A DNA stretch of 10,339 bases, taken from NCBI GenBank assembly GCA_934130045.1, contig CAKOXI010000033.1, positions 1 to 10,339 of the forward strand. The letters run 5' to 3'. Positions 4,436 to 10,339 of this stretch are shown in pieces. The DNA is from an uncultured Bacilli bacterium. GTDB taxonomy: Bacteria > Bacillota_I > Bacilli_A > RF39 > UBA660. The translations under genes were made by a program, and so were the position numbers. Positions within the stretch are counted from its first letter, which is position 1. Each line of letters opens with the position of its first letter. Under the pieces are notes generated by a model. It had not been told where the DNA came from. It saw nothing but the letters and a program-made list of their open reading frames with translations, and did no database searches.

Positions 4436-6928
4436 ATGAAGTTATTTAAAAAAATTTTTGATCATGAGTATAAAGAGTTAGAAAGATTTAGCAAAATAGC
4501 AAATCAAATAATTGATTTGGATTCTAAATATTCTAAAATGAAAGATGATGAGTTAAAAAATCAAACTAATATTTTTAAAGAAAGATTAGCTAGTGGTGAA
4601 ACACTTGATGATATATTAGTTGAAGCTTTTGCAACAGTTAGAGAAGTTGCATATCGTGTTTTAGGTGAAAAACCATTTTATTCACAACTTTTAGGTGGTA
4701 TTGCAATTCATGAAGGTAATATTGCAGAATTAAAAACTGGAGAGGGAAAAACTTTAACAACAACATTACCTGCTTATTTAAATGCTCTAGAAGGAAAAGG
4801 TGTTCATGTTATAACTGTAAATGAATACTTAACGGAAAGAAATGCAGAGTGGATGGGTGGAATTTATAGTTTCTTAGGACTTACTGTTGGTGTTAATAAA
4901 CATGATTTATCACCAAAAGAAAAAAAAGCTGCGTTTGATTGTGATATTACATATACTACAAATAATGAAATAGGATTTGATTACTTACGTGATAACATGG
5001 TTGTTAAAGCTGAAAATCGTGTTTGTAGAGGATTAAACTATGCGATTATTGATGAGGTAGACTCTATTTTAATTGATGAGGCTAGAACTCCATTAATTAT
5101 TTCTGGAGGTTCTATGCAATCTGCAAATTTATATATTCAAGCAGATAATTTTGTAAAACATTTAAAAGAAAATGATGGTTATGTTTATGATGAAAAAACA
5201 AAATCAGTAATATTAGATGAAAAAGGTGTATCAGAAGCAGAAAAGAATTTTAATATTTCAAATCTATATGATATTCAAAATACAAATTTAGTTCATTATA
5301 TAAATCAAGCTTTAAAAGCTAATTATAGTATGAAAAAAGATATAGATTACGTAGTTGCAAATGGTAAGGTTGTTATAGTTGACCAATTTACTGGACGTTT
5401 AATGCAAGGTAGAACATACTCTGATGGCTTGCATCAAGCAATAGAGGCAAAAGAGGGGGTTGCTATACAACAGGAAACAAAAACTCTAGCAACTATTACA
5501 TTCCAAAATTTATTTAGAATGTATAATAAATTATCAGGTATGACAGGAACTGCTAAAACAGAAGAAGAAGAATTTAGGGATATATATAATATGTATGTTA
5601 TTTGTATTCCTACTAATAAACCTGTAATAAGAGAGGATTGTAAAGATTTAATTTTTGCAACAAAAGATGGTAAATATAAGGCAATTGTTAGAGAAATAAA
5701 AGAAAGATATGAAAAAGGACAGCCAGTACTTGTTGGTACTATTGCAGTTGAAACAAGTGAATTAATAAGTAAAATGCTCACAAAAATTCATATTCCACAT
5801 GAAGTATTAAATGCTAAAAATAATGCTAGAGAAGCTGAAATTATTGCAAAAGCTGGAGAAAAAAAAGCAGTAACCATTGCAACTAATATGGCTGGACGTG
5901 GTACAGATATAAAATTAGGCGAAGGTGTAAAAGAATTAGGCGGTTTGTGTGTTATTGGTACAGAACGACATGAATCAAGAAGAATTGATAACCAATTAAG
6001 AGGACGTGCTGGAAGACAAGGAGATCCAGGTTTAACACAATTCTGTGTATCATTTGAAGATGAACTTATGGTAAGATTTGGTACTGATAGAGTTAAACCA
6101 ATGCTTCAAAGATTAGGATTTGATGGTGAAGCATCAATACATAACAAAATGTTATCAAGTTCAATTGAAACAGCACAAAAAAGGGTTGAAGGAAATAACT
6201 TCGATGTACGTAAACAATTATTACAGTATGATGATGTAATTAATCAACAAAGAAAAATTATTTATGAAAAAAGAAATATAATTCTTGATAGTGAATCAAT
6301 ACATGATGTTATATTGGAAAGCTTCAAAAACTTTGTTGCTGATTTGGTTTATGCACATGTTAATGAAGAAAATAAATTTGTTGGAAACAGTTTAGATGAA
6401 ATGCTAGAATCAATTAATGAACAATTTTTGAAAATAGATATTTCAAAAGAAGGATTAAATTCTAAGAATATTGATGAAGTAATAGAATACATATATGGGC
6501 GATTAGTTGATGAATATGAACAAAAAATTAAGGAAGTACCAGAAGAAATAACAAGAGAATTTGAAAAAGCTATTGCATTAAGAGTGATTGATATGCATTG
6601 GATGGAACATATTAATACAATGTCGCATCTAAGAGAAGGTATTCACTTAAGAGGATATGCACAGGAAAATCCATTACGTGCTTATACTAAAGAGGGATAT
6701 GATTTATTTGATCAGTTATTAATGACTATTGATAGAGAAACAACTGTTTATTTAATGAAAGCTGAAATTAGACAAAATGTTGAAAGAAAACAGGTTATAA
6801 AAGGTGAAGCAGTAACTGATAAAACAAAAGAAAAAAAATCAACACCTAAGAGAGTTAATAAGGTTGGAAGAAATGAATTATGTCCTTGTGGCAGTGGAAA
6901 GAAATACAAACAATGTTGTGGAAAGTAA
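4436..6928 (+). CDS. secA: Protein translocase motor ATPase SecA
   Basis: An 830-residue ATPase that drives secretory proteins through SecYEG; the length is close to that of other Bacillota (B. subtilis about 841). Visible in order: Walker A TGEGKT (101-106) in nucleotide-binding domain 1; DYLRDNM (182-188); Walker B DEVD (206-209) followed by ILIDEARTPLIISG; the preprotein cross-linking domain (about 220-360) ending in the segment VVIVDQFTGR; MTGTAKTEEEEF; nucleotide-binding domain 2 with NMAGRGTDI and the arginine-finger motif QLRGRAGRQGDPG; the helical scaffold with QLLQYDDVINQQR; and a C-terminal zinc-binding SEC-C tail, NELCPCGSGKKYKQCC, with all four Cys. All motifs are intact, so it should be the functional housekeeping copy. 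AGGAG (4422-4426) lies 9 nt before the ATG. It follows hpf in the conserved order; prfB, often next in this phylum, is absent. Confidence 0.98.
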   Translation: MKLFKKIFDHEYKELERFSKIANQIIDLDSKYSKMKDDELKNQTNIFKERLASGETLDDILVEAFATVREVAYRVLGEKPFYSQLLGGIAIHEGNIAELKTGEGKTLTTTLPAYLNALEGKGVHVITVNEYLTERNAEWMGGIYSFLGLTVGVNKHDLSPKEKKAAFDCDITYTTNNEIGFDYLRDNMVVKAENRVCRGLNYAIIDEVDSILIDEARTPLIISGGSMQSANLYIQADNFVKHLKENDGYVYDEKTKSVILDEKGVSEAEKNFNISNLYDIQNTNLVHYINQALKANYSMKKDIDYVVANGKVVIVDQFTGRLMQGRTYSDGLHQAIEAKEGVAIQQETKTLATITFQNLFRMYNKLSGMTGTAKTEEEEFRDIYNMYVICIPTNKPVIREDCKDLIFATKDGKYKAIVREIKERYEKGQPVLVGTIAVETSELISKMLTKIHIPHEVLNAKNNAREAEIIAKAGEKKAVTIATNMAGRGTDIKLGEGVKELGGLCVIGTERHESRRIDNQLRGRAGRQGDPGLTQFCVSFEDELMVRFGTDRVKPMLQRLGFDGEASIHNKMLSSSIETAQKRVEGNNFDVRKQLLQYDDVINQQRKIIYEKRNIILDSESIHDVILESFKNFVADLVYAHVNEENKFVGNSLDEMLESINEQFLKIDISKEGLNSKNIDEVIEYIYGRLVDEYEQKIKEVPEEITREFEKAIALRVIDMHWMEHINTMSHLREGIHLRGYAQENPLRAYTKEGYDLFDQLLMTIDRETTVYLMKAEIRQNVERKQVIKGEAVTDKTKEKKSTPKRVNKVGRNELCPCGSGKKYKQCCGK

Positions 6929-7304
6929 GCTAAAATAAAGAAAAATTGAAAATTTAAAAAGTATTAGGTTGGTTCGAGTTTTATAACTTGTCCACAAAAT
7001 ATTGAGAATTTGTTGTAAAATAAAGGTGTGAACAATGATTATATTTTTTCACACCTTTTAAAATATAAATTTAAAAGAGAAAAAAATATTGAAAAAAATT
7101 TTAGTTACAGCGAAAATAATCGTTAAGAAAAATAAAGTAGAAATACTAAGATTTGAAAATATCAAATAATATTTAGTTTGATTATTACAGTTTATGGAAA
7201 TAAATTTATCGACTATAAGGTTAATATTTCATAATTAAGTAATATTATTGCAAGATAACTGACTAAATAAATATACAAAAGGTTCACAGTTTTATGTGAA
7301 CCTT
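6929..7304. other. Intergenic region between convergent secA and the collagen-like gene
   Basis: 376 bp that I could not assign to any gene. It is very AT-rich and contains two hairpins (7022-7058 and 7277-7306). Between them are only short frames without good ribosome binding sites. There is a tRNA T-loop-like GGTTCGAG at 6971-6978 that does not fold into a tRNA. No recognised riboswitch or RNA family was seen by eye. Confidence 0.5.
7022..7059 (+). terminator. Hairpin, probable secA transcript terminator
   Basis: Perfect 11-bp stem AAAGGTGTGAA (7022-7032) with TTCACACCTTT (7048-7058) and a 15-base loop. It lies 93 nt after the secA stop. The U-tract after it is short (TTTT including the arm, then AAAATAT), so termination efficiency is uncertain; it could instead be a 3'-end or regulatory structure. 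Confidence 0.45.
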
Positions 7305-7306
7305 TT
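7277..7306 (-). terminator. Terminator of the collagen-like gene (possibly bidirectional)
   Basis: Perfect 12-bp inverted repeat AAAAGGTTCACA (7277-7288) and TGTGAACCTTTT (7295-7306) with a six-base loop. It directly overlaps the stop codon of the leftward gene (7305-7307). Reading leftward, the stem ends in UUUU and U-rich sequence follows; rightward it also ends in UUUU, so it may stop readthrough from secA as well. Confidence 0.8.
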
Positions 7307-8222
7307 ATATATTATAACTTTTAATAACTATATTAACATCAGTAAACTTAATATTATTAGAAGTTGTATCACCAGTTAATTCTGTTCTAATTTGTAGTTC
7401 GGCTGGACCTATTATATCAACAAAATTGGTTTCAGAAAAATCCATATCTGGTGTGTTGCCCTTATCAAGGATAAAACTTAAATCAGTAACTTTTTCACTA
7501 GTTGTAACATTATAAAGATAAAAACTTCCTCCAGTATCACTACTAACACCTGAAATTCTTCCACAAAGGGTAATTTCACAAATGCAAGTTCTTTTTACAT
7601 TAATACTTTTTCCACCACCACCAGCTATTTCAAAAACATTATTAGTACCAGGAATCAGTCTAGTATTACCAATTGTCATTGTGGTCGCAGTTTGTGCATT
7701 CATCAAACTTGCAAATGCGATTGCATCATATGAAGCAGGACCAGGATTTCCAGTTGGACCAGCTGGACCAGTATCTCCTTTATCACCCTTAGGACCAGTT
7801 GGACCAATGTCGCCTTTATCTCCTTTAGAACCATTATTTCCGGCTAGTCCTTGTGGACCAATATCACCTTTAGGTCCTATAGGTCCCATTGGACCAACAT
7901 CACCCTTAGGACCTTTAATATTACCTACATTATCCCAACTATTATTTTCTGTATTCCATATATAAAGTATTCCTTCAATTATATAACAATCACCGCTATT
8001 ACCAGTAGGGTGTTTGTTAATTAACTCTTCATAGCTATTATAATCACCTTTTATTTGTAATCCATCACCTTTAGGTCCAGTAGGACCAGTTGGACCTATA
8101 ACACTATTAAATTGAACAGGTTGATAAATACCTATTTCATGTAAACGTTTTTTTATTTTTTGATTTTCCATTATACGTGCAATTTTATCATCAAAATTAA
8201 TAATTATCACCTCAAAATTCAT
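7305..8222 (-). CDS. Collagen-like repeat protein with C-terminal globular head (BclA-like surface or fibre protein)
   Basis: Up to 305 residues. An N-terminal helical segment (about 10-40, DDKIARIMENQKIKKRLHEIG) is followed by four Gly-X-Y triplets (43-54), a compact module of about 45 residues (58-103, YNSYEELINKHPTGNSGDCY then LYIWN...SWDNVGNI), twenty uninterrupted Gly-X-Y triplets (104-163, rich in GPKGD, GPTGP and GDKGD) and a C-terminal beta-rich domain (about 165-305) with FEIAGGGG and FYLYN, resembling the trimeric heads of BclA-type exosporium or phage-fibre proteins. No signal peptide is visible. Inferred role: a trimeric stalk displayed on a cell, spore or phage surface; the seen facts are only the repeats and layout. 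The ATG at 8222 has no ribosome binding site, while GAGGTGAT lies inside the frame (8206-8213), so translation may begin at an ATT codon at 8201. It is monocistronic, with its own promoter and terminator. Confidence 0.85.
   Translation of the reverse strand: MNFEVIIINFDDKIARIMENQKIKKRLHEIGIYQPVQFNSVIGPTGPTGPKGDGLQIKGDYNSYEELINKHPTGNSGDCYIIEGILYIWNTENNSWDNVGNIKGPKGDVGPMGPIGPKGDIGPQGLAGNNGSKGDKGDIGPTGPKGDKGDTGPAGPTGNPGPASYDAIAFASLMNAQTATTMTIGNTRLIPGTNNVFEIAGGGGKSINVKRTCICEITLCGRISGVSSDTGGSFYLYNVTTSEKVTDLSFILDKGNTPDMDFSETNFVDIIGPAELQIRTELTGDTTSNNIKFTDVNIVIKSYNI
7734..7913 (-). repeat. Coding Gly-X-Y (collagen) repeat tract, 20 triplets
   Basis: Sixty residues of strict Gly-X-Y, with no interruption, coded by related nine-base units such as GGACCAGTT and its variants on the plus strand. 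A shorter tract of four triplets is at 8061-8096. Such tracts commonly vary in length by slippage or recombination. Confidence 0.9.
8206..8213 (-). promoter_or_regulatory. Internal ribosome binding site deciding the start of the collagen-like gene
   Basis: GAGGTGAT on the minus strand is the only good Shine-Dalgarno near this start. No ATG, GTG or TTG lies in frame 5-10 nt after it, but in-frame ATT codons lie at 8204 and 8201. It suggests a non-AUG start (ATT at 8201, 6 nt after GAGGTG). The alternative is the ATG at 8222, used without a ribosome binding site. Confidence 0.5.
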
Positions 8223-8269
8223 ATTAATACTAAAAGTAATAAAAAAATAAGCATTACTTCAGTTAATAT

Positions 8270-8298
8270 ATAATATGGTGAAATAATTTTATTAACAA
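8270..8298 (-). promoter_or_regulatory. Promoter of the collagen-like gene
   Basis: On the minus strand TTGTTA (8293-8298), 17 bp, TATTAT (8270-8275). RNA would start near 8263, leaving a leader of about 40-60 nt depending on the true start codon. Confidence 0.5.
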
Positions 8299-8351
8299 CT
8301 TAATTTAACTATAAAAGTTATTTATATAACTAAATAAAATAATCATTTATA

Positions 8352-8381
8352 TTGCTAATAATTGTAGTGATATGTTATAAT
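8352..8381 (+). promoter_or_regulatory. Promoter of the PH-domain protein operon
   Basis: TTGCTA (8352-8357), 18 bp, TATAAT (8376-8381) with a TGT extension (8373-8375). RNA would start near 8388. The leader of about 65 nt can fold a 9-bp hairpin with one G-U pair (8398-8406 with 8422-8430, 15-base loop) just ahead of the AGGTG ribosome binding site. Confidence 0.6.
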
Positions 8382-8452
8382 TAAGCTGAATAGAGATTAC
8401 ATTCATAAATTATATTATCTGATGGATGTATTGTAAAAAGTAGGTGTAAAAT

Positions 8453-8908
8453 ATGAAAGATATGATATATGAACAAGCAAAAAATTTCAAAAAAAAATAT
8501 CCAATGACAATTTGTTGGAGACTTAAAGCTCATTGTAAAGTCATTGAAAAACACTTAAATAGCGATGAAGAAATAAAATATGTTTTTGCTGCTCAAAAAA
8601 ATAATAACCCATTAGATATTATAACAACATATGTAATTGCAATAACAAATAAAAGAATTTTATTGGGTGAAAAACGACTTTTAATTGGATATATGTTTAC
8701 AGCTATTACACCAGACATGTTTAATGATTTAAAGGTGCAAACTGGACTTGTATGGGGTAGAGTTTATATTGATACAATAAAAGAATTTATTGAACTATCA
8801 AATATAGACAAAAATGCTTTACCTGAAATTGAAACAAATGTTGTAAGTTATGTTATGGAAGAAAAAAAGAAATATGGACTAAAAAATTCTGAACAAATAG
8901 TTAAATAA
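8453..8908 (+). CDS. Bacterial PH-like domain protein, function unknown
   Basis: A 151-residue soluble protein. Residues about 37-116 look like a bacterial pleckstrin-homology-like fold: DEEIKYVFAAQ, then YVIAITNKRILLGEKRLLIGY (read as two strands with the typical 'T-N-K-R-I-L-L' core at 65-71), then FTAITPDMFNDLKV and WGRVYIDTIKEF. A C-terminal helical, charged tail (120-151, EIETNVVSYVMEEKKKYGL) follows. No signal peptide or membrane segment is visible, so it is cytoplasmic. Start ATG with AGGTG 6 nt upstream. It is 16 bp before the next gene, which starts with its own GGAGG, so the two form an operon. PH-like domains of this kind are widespread in Bacillota and mostly uncharacterised; I do not assign a reaction or partner. 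Confidence 0.65.
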   Translation: MKDMIYEQAKNFKKKYPMTICWRLKAHCKVIEKHLNSDEEIKYVFAAQKNNNPLDIITTYVIAITNKRILLGEKRLLIGYMFTAITPDMFNDLKVQTGLVWGRVYIDTIKEFIELSNIDKNALPEIETNVVSYVMEEKKKYGLKNSEQIVK

Positions 8909-8924
8909 TATTGGAGGTAATAAT

Positions 8925-10202
8925 TTGAAAAGGATTTTGCAAATACTTATAGTTTTATTTGTACTTTATTATGTAGTTCAATTTATTTTTTCATTTTTCG
9001 ATAAAGGTTATAATGAAATTTATTATATAGAAAGTGATAATCAAAAATTTGAAATAAATGAATCATATATTTCAAATCAAAAAAATGAAAAAAACAGCTA
9101 TTATATTGAAATAAATGTTGATAACAAATTATTTAATTTTAGATTGTATGATAATTTGAAAAAAACAAAAAAAATAGTAAAAAAAATTAGCTATGTAAAA
9201 GGAAACGAATATTCATGTTTATTGCCGATTTTTGATGATGGTAAAATTTTAACAGATGCATTATGTATAAAAAATGATTATAAAATATATTATAACAATA
9301 TAGTTGGTCAAGATGAAATTATTGACAATTATATGAATGAAATAAGTGAGTATAACATTGATGACTTTAAAGATGATGCCGAAGTTACAAATGTTAAAAA
9401 TAATATAAAAATATATGATAATATAAAAGATAATTTATATTTTGGCTTAACAAGTTATAAAGGTTTATATAATATTAATTATAGAATTACAAATAAAATA
9501 ACTGAAGTAGATATATTTAATAATGATGTTTATAATCCTACTATTAGCACCCAAATAAACCAATACTATATAGTTGCAGACTATAATAGCACTTATGAAT
9601 TTACTAAATTTTATTTAATAAATTTAACTACAAAAGATTATGAAACTATAGAAAGCAAGCATAAAATATCCATTGATAATAGTTATATTCAAGGCGTTGT
9701 CGAAAATAGTGTGTACTTGATTGATAAAAAAAATTTAAAACAATATGAAATAGATATAAAATCAAAAAAAGTGATAGAAATAGATGATTCTCAATCAAAA
9801 ATTAAATACTATAATAATGGTATATGGGAAAATAGAAATATGATGGACGCAATAAATAATAACTTATTATTTGATGTAAATGGTGCTGATATTTCTTTAT
9901 TTGAAAATTCATTTGATAAAGTAGAAAAAATAGGTGGGGAAGTTTCTGGATTTTATTTACTATATAAATATAACAATGGTTCATATGATGTTTATAAATC
10001 ATATACACAAAAACCAAATGAAATTATCCATATTTTTACAACTACAAATAAAGAAAATGTTGTATGTGTAAATAATTATATAATATATACTTATAATAAT
10101 ACTGTATATATTTATGAAAATAATAAAGGTATAAAAAAATTACTAATATATGATGAACTAAATTATAATAAAAATATCAATGTGTTTGCTTATTACAAGT
10201 AA
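8925..10202 (+). CDS. Membrane-anchored extracytoplasmic protein of unknown function
   Basis: 425 residues beginning at TTG (8925), chosen because GGAGG (8913-8917) is 7 nt upstream and the frame then gives Lys-Arg followed by a hydrophobic segment (about 4-25, ILQILIVLFVLYYVVQFIFSFF). There is no lipobox or clear signal-peptidase site, so I read this as an N-terminal anchor with the remaining ~400 residues outside the cell. That part is rich in Asn, Tyr, Lys and Ile, with many short beta-strand-like segments of the form YxIxNNxxYIYE (for example 384-398, NYIIYTYNNTVYIYE) and few charged catalytic-looking motifs; it resembles a beta-propeller or sandwich more than an enzyme. Three Cys (98, 114, 381). 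I do not recognise the family. It is second in an operon with the PH-like protein and is followed by a terminator. The high Asn/Lys/Tyr content simply follows the AT-rich genome. Confidence 0.6.
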   Translation: MKRILQILIVLFVLYYVVQFIFSFFDKGYNEIYYIESDNQKFEINESYISNQKNEKNSYYIEINVDNKLFNFRLYDNLKKTKKIVKKISYVKGNEYSCLLPIFDDGKILTDALCIKNDYKIYYNNIVGQDEIIDNYMNEISEYNIDDFKDDAEVTNVKNNIKIYDNIKDNLYFGLTSYKGLYNINYRITNKITEVDIFNNDVYNPTISTQINQYYIVADYNSTYEFTKFYLINLTTKDYETIESKHKISIDNSYIQGVVENSVYLIDKKNLKQYEIDIKSKKVIEIDDSQSKIKYYNNGIWENRNMMDAINNNLLFDVNGADISLFENSFDKVEKIGGEVSGFYLLYKYNNGSYDVYKSYTQKPNEIIHIFTTTNKENVVCVNNYIIYTYNNTVYIYENNKGIKKLLIYDELNYNKNINVFAYYK

Positions 10203-10222
10203 TAAATTTTATAATAAAAAAT

Positions 10223-10260
10223 AAAAAAACTTTAAAAATATTGAAAAAAAGTTTTTTTTT
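10223..10260 (+). terminator. Terminator of the PH-like/membrane protein operon
   Basis: AAAAAAACTTT (10223-10233) pairs with AAAGTTTTTTT (10248-10258) around a 14-base loop, and the T-run continues to 10260 (nine T). It starts 20 nt after the last stop codon. Confidence 0.75.
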
Positions 10261-10294
10261 GGCTATAATCCTGACTTTGACAGTTGTTGAACAG

Positions 10295-10339
10295 AAAAAA
10301 CTCCAAATCCCTTATATTTAAAGGCTTAATGGAGTTTTA
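10295..10339 (-). terminator. Hairpin at the window edge, probable terminator of a leftward gene outside the window
   Basis: AAAACTCCA (10297-10305) pairs with TGGAGTTTT (10330-10338); inside it, CCTT (10310-10313) pairs with AAGG (10321-10324). Read leftward, the structure ends in TTTTTT (10295-10300), a U-tract on the minus strand. This suggests a convergent gene to the right. It could also be the end of a mobile element, which cannot be decided from the edge. Confidence 0.45.

Noticed and set aside
5434..5781. Minus-strand frame inside secA
   Set aside because: It lies opposite highly conserved SecA motifs and has no independent support.
6965..6995. tRNA-like T-loop (GGTTCGAG) followed by TCCA
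   Set aside because: The flanking bases do not form a T-stem or acceptor stem, and no D or anticodon arm is found upstream.
7034..7060. Eight-codon frame (MIIFFHTF) within the post-secA hairpin, preceded by GGTG
   Set aside because: Too short to judge, and its putative ribosome binding site is locked in the stem; no downstream rightward gene for a leader peptide to control.
7089..7169. 26-codon TTG-started frame coding a basic peptide (KKILVTAKIIVKK...)
   Set aside because: No convincing ribosome binding site or promoter; Lys/Ile-rich short frames are expected by chance at this AT content.
7582..7965. Long plus-strand frame rich in Pro and Gly opposite the collagen-like gene
   Set aside because: It is the antisense of the Gly-X-Y repeat; Gly/Pro codons read backwards give Pro/Gly codons. 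No ribosome binding site, and the minus-strand frame has full domain structure.
10278..10283. Perfect TTGACA -35 hexamer near the right edge
   Set aside because: No -10 at 16-18 bp (CTCCAA instead), so no promoter is supported.
1..10339. Alternative genetic code (TGA as Trp), suggested by the low G+C
   Set aside because: All conserved Trp positions seen are TGG and no gene needs an in-frame TGA; absence of TGA stops in about eleven genes is not enough evidence.

Overview
The window is very AT-rich (roughly a quarter to 30% G+C by eye) and carries AGGAGG-type ribosome binding sites, a long-form HPF next to secA, a SEC-C-tailed SecA and an agr-type peptide quorum-sensing system. Together these indicate a low-GC Bacillota (Firmicutes), probably a clostridial or a Mollicutes-related gut lineage; the finer placement is inference. 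The standard genetic code fits: Trp is read from TGG and the genes end in TAA or TAG.

Left end (1-262): the 3' end of a gene whose product ends in a response-regulator receiver domain, most likely a hybrid sensor kinase, closed by a strong terminator. Next (316-3201) is a complete agr quorum-sensing locus in an unusual layout. A regulator/sensor pair in the order agrA-agrC runs rightward and converges, through one bidirectional terminator, on a leftward agrB-agrD pair. agrD (2432-2554, minus strand) is only 40 codons long and is easily missed. It carries a Cys-containing hydrophobic core followed by DEPECPK, almost the same as the staphylococcal AgrD recognition tail. AgrB should cut and cyclise AgrD, the exported thiolactone should be sensed by AgrC, and AgrC should phosphorylate AgrA.

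Middle (3202-6928): a 315-bp divergent promoter region, then a cold-shock protein, hibernation-promoting factor (hpf) and the Sec motor ATPase (secA), each with its own promoter signals. This is a housekeeping block. prfB, often found after secA in this phylum, is not seen. A 376-bp gap (6929-7304) holds two hairpins and no convincing gene.

Right part (7305-10339): a leftward collagen-like surface protein (Gly-X-Y repeats interrupted by a small module, with a C-terminal globular head) whose start codon is questionable. It is divergent from a two-gene operon: a bacterial PH-like domain protein and a membrane-anchored protein with a large extracytoplasmic part of unknown function that starts at TTG. 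The window ends in a terminator for that operon and a second hairpin that probably terminates a leftward gene outside the window.
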